Source of the DNA: Hypericibacter sp049323455
GTDB lineage: Bacteria > Pseudomonadota > Alphaproteobacteria > Dongiales > Dongiaceae
NCBI GenBank assembly: GCA_049323455.1
Contig: JBMONF010000019.1
Span: 306,604 to 370,603 of the forward strand
Direction: 5' to 3'
Length of the DNA: 64,000 nucleotides
Position numbers and translations under genes: made by a program. Below the pieces are notes generated by a model. It was not told where the DNA came from. It ran no database searches and saw only the letters and a program-made list of their open reading frames with translations. Positions 38,910 through 49,578 of the stretch are shown in pieces; within the stretch, counting starts at the first letter, position 1, and each line of letters opens with the position of its first letter.

Positions 38910-40532
38910 TCACACCTTCCGTCTATGAGAAACTAGCGCGAGGAGAGCCACGATCAATCCCAGGGCGAACACATTCCAATCGCCGCCACGTGCGTAAGGC
39001 GTGGGTGGCAAAGGCGCCGGCAAGACGCCGTCGAGCACGCCCACCCGACCCAGGCCGAGCCGCCCGATGACCCGGCCGTAAGCATCGACAATTCCAGAGA
39101 TTCCCGTGTTGGCCGCCCGCACCAGCGGCAGCCCCTCCTCGACCGCACGCAGGCGCGCGCTGGCGAAGTGCTGATAGGGCCCGCTCAAGCGCCCGAACCA
39201 GCCGTCGTTGGTCAAGTTCACCAGCCAATCCGGCCGATCCCCTTCATCTACGACAGCGTGTGGGAAAATAACCTCGTAGCAGATGAGCGGTCCCACCGCC
39301 GGCAGACCCGGCAGACGCAACGTGGTCGGCCCGGGACCGGCCGAGAAATCCATGCCGCCCGGGGTCACCTTCGACAGAAAGGGGAAGATCTCGCGCAAGG
39401 GAACGTATTCCCCGAGCGGGACCAGATGAAACTTGTCGTAGGTCGCACGAACCGTCCCGCTGCCGTCCAGAACGATCAGGCTGTTCCAGATCTGCTCGAG
39501 CGGCCCGGTCAAGGGCTCGCCCCTGGGCGCGCCGGTGAAAAGAAAACCGCCCTTGGGAACGGCGCGTGCGAGGCCTGCGCGCAGCATCGGATCGCGCTCG
39601 ATCAGGTAGGGAACCGCCGCCTCCGGCCAGATCACGAGTTGCGCCGCCTCGAATCCCGGCGTCTGCAGCGTCAGGGCGATATGCTCGAGGATGTTGCGAT
39701 TGGCGGCATTCGCATCGTTCTTCAGGGTCTGCGGGATCGCCGCCTGAACGATGCGCAAGCGCAGGCCGTCGGTCGGCGCGGGCGCGGCTTCGGCCAACCT
39801 GACCGCCCCGCCAACCCAGACGGCGGCCAGGAGCGCCAAGCCGGCCGCCGCAGCGCCGAGCACGGCCCGCGGCCGCGCTGTCGGCAGCGCCAACAGGGCC
39901 GGCAGCCCGAGCCCGATCATCGTCACGAGCGAGAGGCCCCAAATGCCGGTCAGCGCGGCCAACTGGTTCATCGGATCGGAAAAGGCCCATACATATCCGA
40001 CGAGGTTCCAGGGGAAGCCGGTCAGGACCCAGCCGCGCAGCCATTCGAAGAAGACCCAGCTCAAGGCCAGCGCCAGAACCGCGGCAACGCCGCGCAAGGG
40101 CAGCGCGCGCACCGAGGCCGCCGCCGCGCCGGCGAAGAGCGCCAGCACGGCCGAAAGCCCGCCGACCACGAAGGGGATCATCCAGCCGAAGCGCAAGGGA
40201 TCGACCAGAAGCGCGCTCGCGATCCAGTAGAGCCCGGCCAGGAAATAGCCGAACGCGATCCACCAGCCGGCGGCGAAGGCCGCCTTGGCCGAAGGCGCGC
40301 GCAACAGGGACCAGATCAGCGCCCACAGCGTCAGGCAGAAGAAGGGCACGAGATGGACCGGCGGCAGGGCCAGCGCCCCCGTCGCGCCGGCCGCGACCAG
40401 GACGAAGCGCCGCCGCCAGCCCGTGGTCCGCGCCAGGCGCTGTTCCAGCCCTGCCAGCGCCGGCCAGGGCGCCGCATTTCCCTTCGTTGCACCGGTTCTG
40501 GTGAAGCCGACGGCGGCGTTATCCTTGGGCAT
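38910..40532 (-). CDS. lnt: Apolipoprotein N-acyltransferase
   Basis: Lnt (540 aa) adds the third acyl chain to lipoproteins in the inner membrane. Several transmembrane segments fill about the first 200 residues (for example LALALSWVFFEWLRGWVLTG). The nitrilase-like periplasmic domain follows with the catalytic Glu in LVIWPEAAVPYL, Lys in ATYDKFHLVPLGEYVP and Cys in GPLICYEVIFPHAV. A final membrane helix is at the C-terminus. It overlaps the upstream corC-like gene by 14 bp. Confidence 0.95.
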   Translation of the reverse strand: MPKDNAAVGFTRTGATKGNAAPWPALAGLEQRLARTTGWRRRFVLVAAGATGALALPPVHLVPFFCLTLWALIWSLLRAPSAKAAFAAGWWIAFGYFLAGLYWIASALLVDPLRFGWMIPFVVGGLSAVLALFAGAAAASVRALPLRGVAAVLALALSWVFFEWLRGWVLTGFPWNLVGYVWAFSDPMNQLAALTGIWGLSLVTMIGLGLPALLALPTARPRAVLGAAAAGLALLAAVWVGGAVRLAEAAPAPTDGLRLRIVQAAIPQTLKNDANAANRNILEHIALTLQTPGFEAAQLVIWPEAAVPYLIERDPMLRAGLARAVPKGGFLFTGAPRGEPLTGPLEQIWNSLIVLDGSGTVRATYDKFHLVPLGEYVPLREIFPFLSKVTPGGMDFSAGPGPTTLRLPGLPAVGPLICYEVIFPHAVVDEGDRPDWLVNLTNDGWFGRLSGPYQHFASARLRAVEEGLPLVRAANTGISGIVDAYGRVIGRLGLGRVGVLDGVLPAPLPPTPYARGGDWNVFALGLIVALLALVSHRRKV

Positions 40533-41445
40533 TCGTGGCCGGTTTTGGCAGGTTGTGGATCTTCAGCCGCTTGATGCGGCGCGGGTCGGCATCCGTGACC
40601 TCGAAGGCGATTCCCGTGGCGGGGTGGGTGATGAGCTCGCCGCGGCTGGGCACCCGGCCCGCCAGCGCGAAGACCAGCCCCGCCAGCGTGTCGACGTCCT
40701 CCTCGCGCTCCTCGGGCGAGAGCACCGGGCCGACCATCGCCTCGAACTCTTCGACCGTGGCGCGCGCGTCGGCCACCAGCGTGCCGTCCGGCCGTTGGAT
40801 CAGCTTCGGCCCTTCGGTCACGTCATGCTCGTCCTCGATCTCGCCGACGATCTCCTCGACCACGTCCTCGATGGTGACGAGGCCGTCGGTGCCGCCGAAC
40901 TCGTCGACGACCAGCGCCATATGCACGCGCTTCAGACGCATCTCCAGCAGCAGATCCAGGGCGCGCATCGAGGGTGCGATGAACAGCACTTCGCGCCGGA
41001 GCTGCATGAGATCGTAAACGCGCTCGCCGGCGCAGCAGGCGAGCACGTCGCGGATATGAACCATGCCCAGCGCATCGTCGAGATTCTCGCGAAAGATCGG
41101 CAGGCGCGAATGGCCTTCGCGCACCATCAGCTTGATCAGGTCGTCGAGCGCGATGTCGACCGGCGCGGCAACGATGTCGGCGCGCGGCACCATGATGTCG
41201 TCGCAGCTGAGATCGCGCAGCTTCAGGATGTTGAGCAGCAGGCTGCTCTCGTCGGTGCGCGCGGGCGCAGCCTCGGCTTCGCCTTCGCTCTCCTCGATCA
41301 GTTCCTCGATCGCGTCGCGCAGCGCCGTCTCGGGCTTGCGATGGCGACGGCGCCATCGAAGCCAGTTGCGGATGACGCGAAAGCCGGAGGATTCGTCGGC
41401 GGGCACCGCTTCGCGAGGCGGTCGGCTGGAAACGGAATCGCTCAT
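40519..41445 (-). CDS. CorC/TlyC-type CBS-domain protein
   Basis: The 308-residue protein has two CBS domains (DIMVPRADIVAAPVDIALD; LGMVHIRDVLACCAGE and the second with ALVVDEFGGTDGLVTIEDVV) and a C-terminal CorC_HlyC transporter-associated domain ending in FEVTDADPRRIKRLKIHN. There is no membrane domain, unlike larger CNNM-like relatives. These proteins are named for Mg/Co efflux or hemolysin but their role is poorly settled. It sits directly upstream of lnt, as in E. coli (ybeX-lnt). Confidence 0.9.
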   Translation of the reverse strand: MSDSVSSRPPREAVPADESSGFRVIRNWLRWRRRHRKPETALRDAIEELIEESEGEAEAAPARTDESSLLLNILKLRDLSCDDIMVPRADIVAAPVDIALDDLIKLMVREGHSRLPIFRENLDDALGMVHIRDVLACCAGERVYDLMQLRREVLFIAPSMRALDLLLEMRLKRVHMALVVDEFGGTDGLVTIEDVVEEIVGEIEDEHDVTEGPKLIQRPDGTLVADARATVEEFEAMVGPVLSPEEREEDVDTLAGLVFALAGRVPSRGELITHPATGIAFEVTDADPRRIKRLKIHNLPKPATNAQG

Positions 41446-41461
41446 GTCTTGCGGCAGGGTC

Positions 41462-42046
41462 TCAACGGCGGGGCGCCATCGAGCGCGCCCGATAAGGATC
41501 GGGGATCCCCAGGCCGGCGAGAATCCGGCGCTCGAGCGCCTCCATGCGGCGGGCCTCGGTTGCGCGCTGATGATCGTAGCCCAGGAGATGGAGAACGCCG
41601 TGCACGATCAGATGGCTCAGATGGTGCGCTGCAGGCTTGCCTTCGGCGGCCGCCTCCGCGAGCAGCGTCTCGCGGGCCACCGCCACGTCGCCCAGAAAGC
41701 GCCTCGCCGCGAGCGGACCGGGCGCCTCGCTTTGCGGAAATGATAGCACATTCGTGGGCTTGTCGCGCCCCCGGTAGGTCCGGTTGAGACGACGCAACAG
41801 AGCGTCGTCGCCCAGCGCCAGCGCCAGCCCGACCGGGGCGCCTTCGCCCAAAGCCGCGGCCAGCGCTGCCCTGGCGGCGCGCCGGGCCAATGTCACCGCG
41901 CTTGGCAGATCGGTCCGCCAGCGAGCATCTAACCGCTCGACGGCGATGGTGGCCGCCGGCCGGCGTGCCGCGCGCGCCCGCCCGGCGCCCGTCACGCCCT
42001 TGGCCGCTCTGCGTGCGGCTTGGCCCGGCTTGCGTCGCGGCGGCAT
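41462..42046 (-). CDS. ybeY: Endoribonuclease YbeY (16S rRNA maturation)
   Basis: YbeY is a zinc-dependent RNase for 16S rRNA 3' processing and ribosome quality control. The metal motif H-G-x-x-H-L-x-G-Y-D-H is visible as HGVLHLLGYDH (about residue 149), with the upstream TNVLSFPQSE block. At 194 residues it carries a basic N-terminal extension of about 30 residues. Its ATG overlaps the phoH stop (TGATG), indicating coupling. Confidence 0.94.
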   Translation of the reverse strand: MPPRRKPGQAARRAAKGVTGAGRARAARRPAATIAVERLDARWRTDLPSAVTLARRAARAALAAALGEGAPVGLALALGDDALLRRLNRTYRGRDKPTNVLSFPQSEAPGPLAARRFLGDVAVARETLLAEAAAEGKPAAHHLSHLIVHGVLHLLGYDHQRATEARRMEALERRILAGLGIPDPYRARSMAPRR

Positions 42047-43100
42047 CACCGGCGGTCGGCGGCAAGCGCGCCGCCGGCACCTTCCGGCTCGCCGGCCGCG
42101 CTGCGGGCACGCTCGCCCTGTTCCTTGATCTCGTAAGCGCGCACGACGCGGCCGACCAGCGGATGGCGCACCACGTCCGCCTCGGTGAAGCGAACGAAAG
42201 CCACGCCCTCCACGCCCTCCAGCGTCTCGGCGGCGTCGGCCAGGCCGCTGCGCTGGCCGGCGGGCAGATCGACCTGGGACAGGTCGCCCGTCACCACCAT
42301 GCGGCCGTTGTCGCCCAGCCGCGTGAGGAACATCTTCATCTGCACCGTCGTGGTGTTCTGCGCCTCGTCGAGGATGACGAAGCAGTTGGAGAGCGTGCGC
42401 CCGCGCATGAAGGCGAGCGGCGCGATCTCGATCTCGCCGTTGGAGAGCCGGCGCATCACCTGCTCCGCCGGCATCATGTCGTAAAGCGCGTCGTAGAGGG
42501 GCCTCAGATAGGGATCGACCTTCTCGCGCAGATCGCCCGGCAGGAAGCCCAGCCGCTCGCCGGCCTCGACCGCGGGGCGCGAAAGCACGATGCGGTCGAT
42601 CGTGCCCTTGGTCAGCATCGCCACCGCCACGGCCACGGCGAGATAGGTCTTGCCGGTGCCGGCGGGCCCGAGCCCGAAGACGAGGTCCTTCTCGCGCAGC
42701 GCCTTGAGATATGTCGCCTGCATCGGCGAGCGCGGCGTGATGTGGCGGCGCTGCGTGCGCACCGCGGTGCCGTCGGGCCCCATCCGCTCGAACAGGCTGG
42801 GCTCGCCGGCCGCCTCCTCGGCACGCACCAGCCGCACCGCCGCGTCCACTTCGGCCATGTCCACCGGCAGGCCGCGCTTCAAGCGCTGATAGAGCGCCAT
42901 GAGGGCGCCGCGGGCGAACCCGACGGCCTCGGCGGGCCCGGAGATGGCGAGGCGATTGCCGCGCGAGACGAGCGAGACGCCCAGCCCCTGCTCGATGCGC
43001 ACGAGATGCTGGTCGTGCTCCCCGAACAGCATCGGCAACAGACGGTTGTCGTCGAACTCGAGATGGACGGGCGGGCTGACGGTTGCGGCCGGCAAGGATT

Positions 43101-43104
<4 letters not shown>
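42046..43104 (-). CDS. ybeZ: PhoH-family ATPase (YbeZ)
   Basis: The 352-residue protein has an N-terminal KH-like segment and a P-loop ATPase domain with Walker A GLGPAGTGKTYLAVAVAVAM (about residue 142) and Walker B NCFVILDEAQNTT. It belongs to the PhoH/YbeZ family, which works next to YbeY in RNA metabolism. The start is GTG at 43104, overlapping the miaB stop as GTGA, and the stop overlaps ybeY as TGATG. Confidence 0.93.
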
Positions 43105-44534
<1,430 letters not shown>

Positions 44535-44616
44535 GCCATAGCCGCTGGCCGTTGCCGCCAGCTTCCGCGCCCGCCGAACCCGTTTGCAGCGCCCTTGCCC
44601 ATCCGCTGCCACCTTA

Positions 44617-45579
44617 TCACGAGCGCGCGCCCGAAGGTAACCGGTCGGGCGTCGTGGCGGCCCCCAGCGCAGCCGGCGCCTCGCCGGTCGCGCCGCCAAA
44701 CCCCGTGCCTTGCCGCGCCGGCACCGTTTGCGGCCGGCCGGCCAAGGCCGCGGCGACACCGCCGGCGACCACCCGATAGCAATGGTCGGTGAGCGCCTTG
44801 CGCGAGCCGAAGGCCTCGATCGTGACCGGCTCGTGAAACTCCACCACCACCTCGACGTCGCCCAGGCCGAGAAAGCGCCCCAGATGGGGGGCCAGATCCA
44901 TATCGCCATACCAGGCCACCAGCGGGCGCAGCGCATAGCCGAGCGGCACGCCGTTGAGCCGCGTATAGGCGATCGAGACGGGCTGGAGCGTGAGCGGGCG
45001 TTCGGCCTTGCCGACGCGCCGCTCGGCCACCGACAGCAGCGCGCTGCGGAACGGCTCCACCGTGTTGCCGTCGTCGCTGGTGCCTTCCGGAAACAGGATC
45101 AGGTTCTCGCCGGCGTCGAGGCGCTTCTGCATCTCGTCGCGCTGCAGGTGGGTGTTCTGCGGCTTGCGGTCCACGAACACCGAGCGCTGCAGCTTGGCGA
45201 GCGTGCCGAAGAAGGGCCAGCCGGCGATCTCGGCCTTGGCGACGAAGGAGCCCGGGATCAGCGAGCCCAGCACCATGATGTCGAGATAGGAGCTGTGGTT
45301 GGCGACGAACAGCGTGGGGTGATGGCGCGATTTGTGGCCGCGGGTCACGACGTGCATGCCCAGCATGCGGCAGCAGGCACGGTGATAGAGCACGGGCAGG
45401 CGCTGCGCCAGCCCGAGCCCGAGCGCCACGCCAACCGCCTGCACCGGCAGCAGCAGAAGCGTCCACAGCAGATAGGGAATCGCCCGGAAAGCGGCGCGCC
45501 ACGGCGATCCCAATACCAGCTCGGGCGGCGCTTCTTCGGGCGGCAGCAACTTGAGACGCGGCGGGCGCGGCAGCACCAT
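44617..45579 (-). CDS. olsA: Lyso-ornithine lipid O-acyltransferase-like (PlsC family)
   Basis: The 320-residue 1-acylglycerol-3-phosphate acyltransferase-family protein has the HX4D motif NHSSYLDIMVLGS and the FPEGTSDDG motif, with a membrane helix at about residues 35-60 (ILLWTLLLLPVQAVGVAL-like). Its gene starts within the stop codon of the OlsB-like gene (TGATG), which points to OlsA, the second enzyme of ornithine-lipid synthesis, rather than PlsC. The C-terminal 40 residues are low-complexity. Confidence 0.82.
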   Translation of the reverse strand: MVLPRPPRLKLLPPEEAPPELVLGSPWRAAFRAIPYLLWTLLLLPVQAVGVALGLGLAQRLPVLYHRACCRMLGMHVVTRGHKSRHHPTLFVANHSSYLDIMVLGSLIPGSFVAKAEIAGWPFFGTLAKLQRSVFVDRKPQNTHLQRDEMQKRLDAGENLILFPEGTSDDGNTVEPFRSALLSVAERRVGKAERPLTLQPVSIAYTRLNGVPLGYALRPLVAWYGDMDLAPHLGRFLGLGDVEVVVEFHEPVTIEAFGSRKALTDHCYRVVAGGVAAALAGRPQTVPARQGTGFGGATGEAPAALGAATTPDRLPSGARS

Positions 45580-46472
45580 CAACCGCGCCCGGGCTGCGAG
45601 CGCGCGAGCGCATCCTCGCGCGTGTAATGACGATAATACTTGTCGGTGACCCAATCGGTCTTGACGATCACGCACACGTCCGTGGTGTGGAACTGGCGGT
45701 CCACCACGGCGCCGTCGCCGACGAAGCCGCCGAGCCTGAGATAGCCCTTGATCAACGGCGGCAACGCCAGCAGCGCGGCCTTGGGATCGATCGCGGCCGG
45801 CGGCATCATGCGCATGTCGACATAGCGCTCGGGCAACGCCCGCGGCCGCAAGATCTCCGGCGCCAGATGGTGATAATAGAGATAGGAGAGCGGCAGCGCA
45901 TGGGCGGCGGGATCGACGCCGGGCAGGCTGGCGCAGCCGAACATCAAGGTGATGTCGTAGTGCATCACGTAATCCGCGATGCCGCGCCACATCAGCTGCA
46001 TGGCCGAGCGCGAGCGGTGGTCGGGGCCGATGCAGGAGCGGCCGAGCTCCAGGATCTCGCCGGGATGGGCGACGATCGGCGCGATGTCGTATTCGTCCAC
46101 CGAATAGAAGCGGCCGCGTTCGGCGGCGCGCGCGCGGCGCAGCAGCCGATAGGTGCCGACCACGCCCTCCGCGCCCTCGCCCTGGCGCCGGTCGATCACG
46201 AGCAGATGGTCGCAATAGGCGTCGAAGCTGTCGAAGTCGCGCTTCAGGGCCGCCATCTCGGGCGTGGGCTCGGCCGACAGCTCCTCGTAGAAGACGCGGT
46301 AGCGCAGCCGTTGCGCAGCCTCGATCTCGGCCTCGGTCTCGGCAAGCCTGAGCTCGAGATCGCCGGCGCGAATATCGACCGGCCGACCTTCCCCTCGGGC
46401 CCCCGCCTTGCCCATGTCCGCCGGGCGCGGCGCCACAGCCTGCGCCGCCGGCGGCCCCGACCTCCCCGTCAT
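45579..46472 (-). CDS. olsB: Ornithine acyltransferase-like protein (OlsB)
   Basis: The 297-residue GNAT-fold protein resembles the OlsB/hemolysin-like acyltransferases. Visible blocks are AQRLRYRVFYEELSAEP, YCDHLLVIDR, VGTYRLLRR, ILELGRSCIGPDHRS and LMFGCASLPGVDP. OlsB joins a 3-hydroxyacyl chain from ACP to ornithine. An N-terminal stretch of about 40 residues is not conserved, so a later start (MGKAGARGEG) is possible. It overlaps the fur stop as ATGA and olsA as TGATG. Confidence 0.83.
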   Translation of the reverse strand: MTGRSGPPAAQAVAPRPADMGKAGARGEGRPVDIRAGDLELRLAETEAEIEAAQRLRYRVFYEELSAEPTPEMAALKRDFDSFDAYCDHLLVIDRRQGEGAEGVVGTYRLLRRARAAERGRFYSVDEYDIAPIVAHPGEILELGRSCIGPDHRSRSAMQLMWRGIADYVMHYDITLMFGCASLPGVDPAAHALPLSYLYYHHLAPEILRPRALPERYVDMRMMPPAAIDPKAALLALPPLIKGYLRLGGFVGDGAVVDRQFHTTDVCVIVKTDWVTDKYYRHYTREDALARSQPGRG

Positions 46473-46897
46473 TCCTTGCGCTCTTTCCCGCCCGTGATCG
46501 GCACGCCGTAGAGCTCGAGCCGGTGTCCGATCAGCCGGTAGCCCAGCTTCTCGGCCACCGCATGCTGCAGCTTTTCGATCTCTTCGCTGTTGAATTCGAT
46601 CACGCGGCCCGACTGGACGTCGATCAGATGGTCGTGGTGGTGCTCCGGCACCTCCTCGTAGCGCGCGCGCCCGTCGCGGAAGTCGTGCCGGTCGAGGATG
46701 TTGGCCTCCTCGAAGAGCTTGACCGTGCGGTAAACCGTCGAAATCGAGATGCGGGGATCGATCGCGGTGGCGCGGCGGTAAAGTTGCTCGACGTCGGGGT
46801 GGTCCGTCGCGTCGGACAGAACGCGCGCGATCACGCGGCGCTGCTCGGTCATCTTGAGGCCGCGCTCGGCGCACAGTTTTTCGATACGCGATGGCAT
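46469..46897 (-). CDS. fur: Fur/Mur-type metalloregulator
   Basis: The 142-residue protein has the Fur winged helix (KMTEQRRVIARVLSDATDHP, ISISTVYRTVKLFEE) and metal-site region YEEVPEHHHDHLIDVQSGRV. There is no C-terminal CxxC pair. In alphaproteobacteria this orthologue often acts as a manganese (Mur) or broad metal regulator rather than classic iron Fur; which applies here cannot be decided. It is the first gene of a tight unit with olsB and olsA. Confidence 0.9.
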   Translation of the reverse strand: MPSRIEKLCAERGLKMTEQRRVIARVLSDATDHPDVEQLYRRATAIDPRISISTVYRTVKLFEEANILDRHDFRDGRARYEEVPEHHHDHLIDVQSGRVIEFNSEEIEKLQHAVAEKLGYRLIGHRLELYGVPITGGKERKE

Positions 46898-46932
46898 GGC
46901 CCTACCCTACCCCCGGGAGCCCGATCCGCGAA

Positions 46933-46938
46933 AGTATA
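46933..46938 (-). promoter_or_regulatory. Candidate -10 element for fur-olsB-olsA
   Basis: TATACT on the minus strand lies 36 bp upstream of the fur ATG in an AT-rich patch between GC-rich stretches. No convincing -35 is found at 16-18 bp. Confidence 0.35.
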
Positions 46939-47009
46939 TTGGCAAGCGCGCCGGCCGCCTACCCCGGCCCCGGCGCGTCGCCCGACAGGGAGCGAAAAAG
47001 GCGGGGATT

Positions 47010-47420
47010 CTAGCGCCGCCGCCGGGCCTTCGTGCCAAGGCCGATCTGCTTGGCCAGCTTGCTGCGCTGCTTGGCATAGTTGGGCGCCACCATCGGGTAG
47101 TCGGCCGGCAGGCCCCAGCGCTCGCGATATTCCTGCGGGGTCATGTTGTAAGCGGTGCGCAGATGCCGCTTCAGCATCTTCAGCTTCTTGCCGTCCTCGA
47201 GACAGACGATGTAGTCGGGGAACACCGACTTCTTCACCGGCACCGCCGGCTCCGGCCGCTCGGCCGGCGCTTCGGCTTCGCCCACGGTCGCAAGCGCGCG
47301 GTAGACGTCGCGGATCAGGTTCGGCAGCTCGGCCACCGGTACGGCGTTGTTCGAGAGATGGGCCGACACGATGTCGGCGACGAGCGGCAGCAGATCCTGG
47401 GTCTTGGCGGTTTCGGCCAT
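47010..47420 (-). CDS. mucR: MucR/Ros-family transcriptional regulator
   Basis: The 136-residue protein matches MucR: N-terminal LLPLVADIVSAHLSNNAVP and LPNLIRDVYRAL for oligomerisation, and the C-terminal zinc-finger-like domain with SVFPDYIVCLEDGKKLKMLK, RHLRTAYNMTPQEYRERWGL and a basic tail. The first finger cysteine usual in Ros (C-x2-C) is only partly kept (IVCLED), as is common in non-rhizobial MucR. MucR binds AT-rich DNA and controls envelope and virulence genes. ATG 47420 was chosen over an upstream one. Confidence 0.92.
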   Translation of the reverse strand: MAETAKTQDLLPLVADIVSAHLSNNAVPVAELPNLIRDVYRALATVGEAEAPAERPEPAVPVKKSVFPDYIVCLEDGKKLKMLKRHLRTAYNMTPQEYRERWGLPADYPMVAPNYAKQRSKLAKQIGLGTKARRRR

Positions 47421-47454
47421 GGGACGACTTTCCGGTCGGTTGAAAAACGGCGCA

Positions 47455-47482
47455 AGCATAGTGCCGCTCTTCCTTCGGTCAA
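47455..47482 (-). promoter_or_regulatory. mucR promoter
   Basis: On the minus strand TTGACC, a 16-bp spacer and TATGCT are followed by a leader of about 28 bp to the ATG. The 50 bp upstream of -35 are strongly AT-rich for this genome (47483-47535), fitting an UP element or MucR autoregulatory sites. Confidence 0.6.
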
Positions 47483-47590
47483 GCCTAAAAACACAAATAA
47501 ACCGTCCGATCTGTTATAAGTCTCGACGTCGAATTCGTGGCGTCTATTCGAACGAAGCGAGGACGATATTGCGCCGGCGCCACAGGCTTT

Positions 47591-48073
47591 TCACAGCGCC
47601 GCCAGCGCCAGCGCCAGCACCAGGGCGGCCGCGGATCGGCCGTCGGCGCGCAAGTAATACCTGTCCCGTCGGCCAACCTGGACGAAGCCGGCCTCGGCAT
47701 AGAGTGCGCGCGCCGGCGCGTTGTCCTCCGCCACCTCGAGGAAAATGCGTTCGGCCCCTTCGGCCGCGGCGCGGCTCGCCGCCTCGCCGAGCAGGAGCCT
47801 TGCCAAGCCCTGACGCCGGGCTTGCGGCAGAACGCCGAGGGTCAGGATCTCGGCCTCGCCCGCGACGACGCGTGCGATGGCCAGCCCCATGGGCTCGCCG
47901 CCGACCAGGCCGATCAGGCCGAATGCGCCCGGCATGGCGAGCAAGGCCGCGATCGCGTCGCGATTCCAGGGCTGATCCCGGCTCTGCGCAAAGGCGCCCT
48001 CATGCAGCAGCGCCAGCACGTCGAGGTCGAAGGCGGTCGCCGGGCGAACGGCGATGTCGGCAGGCGCGATCAT
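47591..48073 (-). CDS. rimI: Ribosomal-protein-S18-alanine N-acetyltransferase RimI
   Basis: The 160-residue GNAT enzyme has the acetyl-CoA motif LGVLPQARRQGLARLLL and the following FLEVAEDNAPARALYAEAGF typical of RimI. It acetylates the N-terminus of S18 or related substrates. The gene start overlaps the tsaB stop (ATGA), an arrangement found in many bacteria. The C-terminus ends with an alanine/leucine-rich run. Confidence 0.92.
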   Translation of the reverse strand: MIAPADIAVRPATAFDLDVLALLHEGAFAQSRDQPWNRDAIAALLAMPGAFGLIGLVGGEPMGLAIARVVAGEAEILTLGVLPQARRQGLARLLLGEAASRAAAEGAERIFLEVAEDNAPARALYAEAGFVQVGRRDRYYLRADGRSAAALVLALALAAL

Positions 48074-48825
48074 GCGGCCGGGCCGTTGGGCGGCCGCGCA
48101 TCGGGAGCCCGCAGATAGAACGGGGTCGGCGCCAAGGCCGGTCCTTCGGGCCCGCGGCCGCCGCCGGCCAAGATGCGTGCCGCCAGCGCCGCGATGCAGG
48201 CTGCATCGGCGTGGGGCGAGCCGGCGGCGAAGCCGATGCCGGGTTCGGCCGGCAGCAACGGCGCCAGCATGGCGGCACCGTCGCCCACGATGAGAAGCGG
48301 GCGCGCCGGCAACGCGCGCGCAAGATCGTCCGGCACCGTCAGTCGGGCGGGTGCCCGCGGCCGAAGATCGGGGCCCAGATGCTGAGCGAAGAGATCTTCG
48401 CGCCGCGTATCGAGGACGACGAGAAGATCGCGCTGATCGCGTTCGGCTGCGGGCACGCCCGCCGCCGCGGCGGCGAAGCTGGTGACACCGAGCACCGGCT
48501 TGGCCGCCGCCAAGCCCAACCCGCGCGCGGCCGCGAGGCCGACCCTGAGCCCCGTGAAGCTGCCGGGACCGACGGTGACCGCGATCGCGTCGAGCCGGGC
48601 GAAGTCGATCTCCGCTTCCCTCATCACCTCCGCCACCATCGGCAGCAGCCGCTCGGCCTGCCCGTGCTTCATTGCGGCGAAGCGGCGCGCGGCCACATGG
48701 CCGCGGCGCCACAGCGCGGCCGAGCAGGCGCTTCCGGCGCAGTCGAGCGCCAGCAGCGTCGGGTCGGCGACCGGCGCTATGGCCAGCGGCGCAGGCTCGC
48801 TCGCGAAGGATGGAGACGCGATCAT
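48070..48825 (-). CDS. tsaB: tRNA threonylcarbamoyladenosine synthesis protein TsaB
   Basis: TsaB (251 aa) is the scaffold partner of TsaD in adding threonylcarbamoyl to A37 of ANN-decoding tRNAs. The ASKHA-like fold is seen in LLALDCAGSACSAALWR, QAERLLPMVAEVMREAEID and ITVTVGPGSFTGLRVGLAA-type sequence. It is coupled to rimI. The ATG at 48825 is divergent from the dipeptidase gene with only 68 bp between. Confidence 0.93.
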   Translation of the reverse strand: MIASPSFASEPAPLAIAPVADPTLLALDCAGSACSAALWRRGHVAARRFAAMKHGQAERLLPMVAEVMREAEIDFARLDAIAVTVGPGSFTGLRVGLAAARGLGLAAAKPVLGVTSFAAAAAGVPAAERDQRDLLVVLDTRREDLFAQHLGPDLRPRAPARLTVPDDLARALPARPLLIVGDGAAMLAPLLPAEPGIGFAAGSPHADAACIAALAARILAGGGRGPEGPALAPTPFYLRAPDARPPNGPAA

Positions 48826-48893
48826 GTCGGTATCGGGAATCGCCGAATCCTGTTAGCTATCGCTCGACCTTCGCCGAAGCCGCCGGAGCCCGA

Positions 48894-49481
48894 ATGATCC
48901 TGACCGAGATCCGTCCGCCCGAATGGGACGTCGCGCTGGCGCTCGCCTACGCCACGCCGGACAACGTCACCGGAAAGCCGATCTATGCCCATGCGCGCTG
49001 CTACCTCCACCCCGATGCGGCGGCAGCGCTCGGCCGCGCGATCGAGCTGGCGCGGGCGCTGGGGTTGCGTTTCAAGATATTCGACGCCTTCCGCCCCAGC
49101 GAGGCGCAGTGGGTGCTGTGGAACAAGTTTCCCGACCCCGAGTTCCTCGCCGATCCCAGGCGCGGCTCGCCCCATTCGCGCGGCGTGGCGATCGATCTCA
49201 CGCTGATCGAGGCCGAGGGCCGCGAGCTGGAGATGGGCACGCGTTTCGACGATTTCACGCCCAGGGCGCATCACGCCAATCTCGAGGTTTCGGCCGAGGC
49301 GCAGAGGAACCGCGCGCTGCTGCTGGGCCTCATGACCGCGGCCGGCTGGGACTTCTACCGCAACGAATGGTGGCACTACCAGCTATTCAACCCGCGGCGC
49401 TATCCGGTCTGGAGCGATTCGGCGCTGCCCGAGGGCCGCGAGCTGATGGCGCGCCCGCTGATGCCCCTGCCGGCGGCATAG
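48894..49481 (+). CDS. ddpX: D-alanyl-D-alanine dipeptidase (VanX/DdpX)
   Basis: The 195-residue zinc peptidase hydrolyses D-Ala-D-Ala. The metal ligands lie in SPHSRGVAIDLTLIE (His and Asp) and NEWWHYQLFN (Glu and His); the FDAFRPSEAQWVLW segment carries the substrate-binding arginine. No signal peptide is evident. No vanH/vanA-like neighbours exist, so a role in cell-wall recycling is more likely than glycopeptide resistance. Confidence 0.9.
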   Translation: MILTEIRPPEWDVALALAYATPDNVTGKPIYAHARCYLHPDAAAALGRAIELARALGLRFKIFDAFRPSEAQWVLWNKFPDPEFLADPRRGSPHSRGVAIDLTLIEAEGRELEMGTRFDDFTPRAHHANLEVSAEAQRNRALLLGLMTAAGWDFYRNEWWHYQLFNPRRYPVWSDSALPEGRELMARPLMPLPAA

Positions 49482-49513
49482 AGCCGCGGCCGTCGCCCGC
49501 GCCATAAACGCGA

Positions 49514-49538
49514 ACGCGCCGGGATTGGCCCGGCGCGT
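49514..49538. terminator. Hairpin between convergent ddpX and nfu
   Basis: ACGCGCCGGG-ATTGG-CCCGGCGCGT forms a perfect 10-bp stem between the two convergent stop codons. The U-tracts are poor on both strands (TTCGCGTTTA on minus), so termination may be partial or Rho-assisted. Confidence 0.45.
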
Positions 49539-49578
49539 GCGGAACGGGTTCTTCGGTGCCGGAGCTTCTGGGCTTGCG

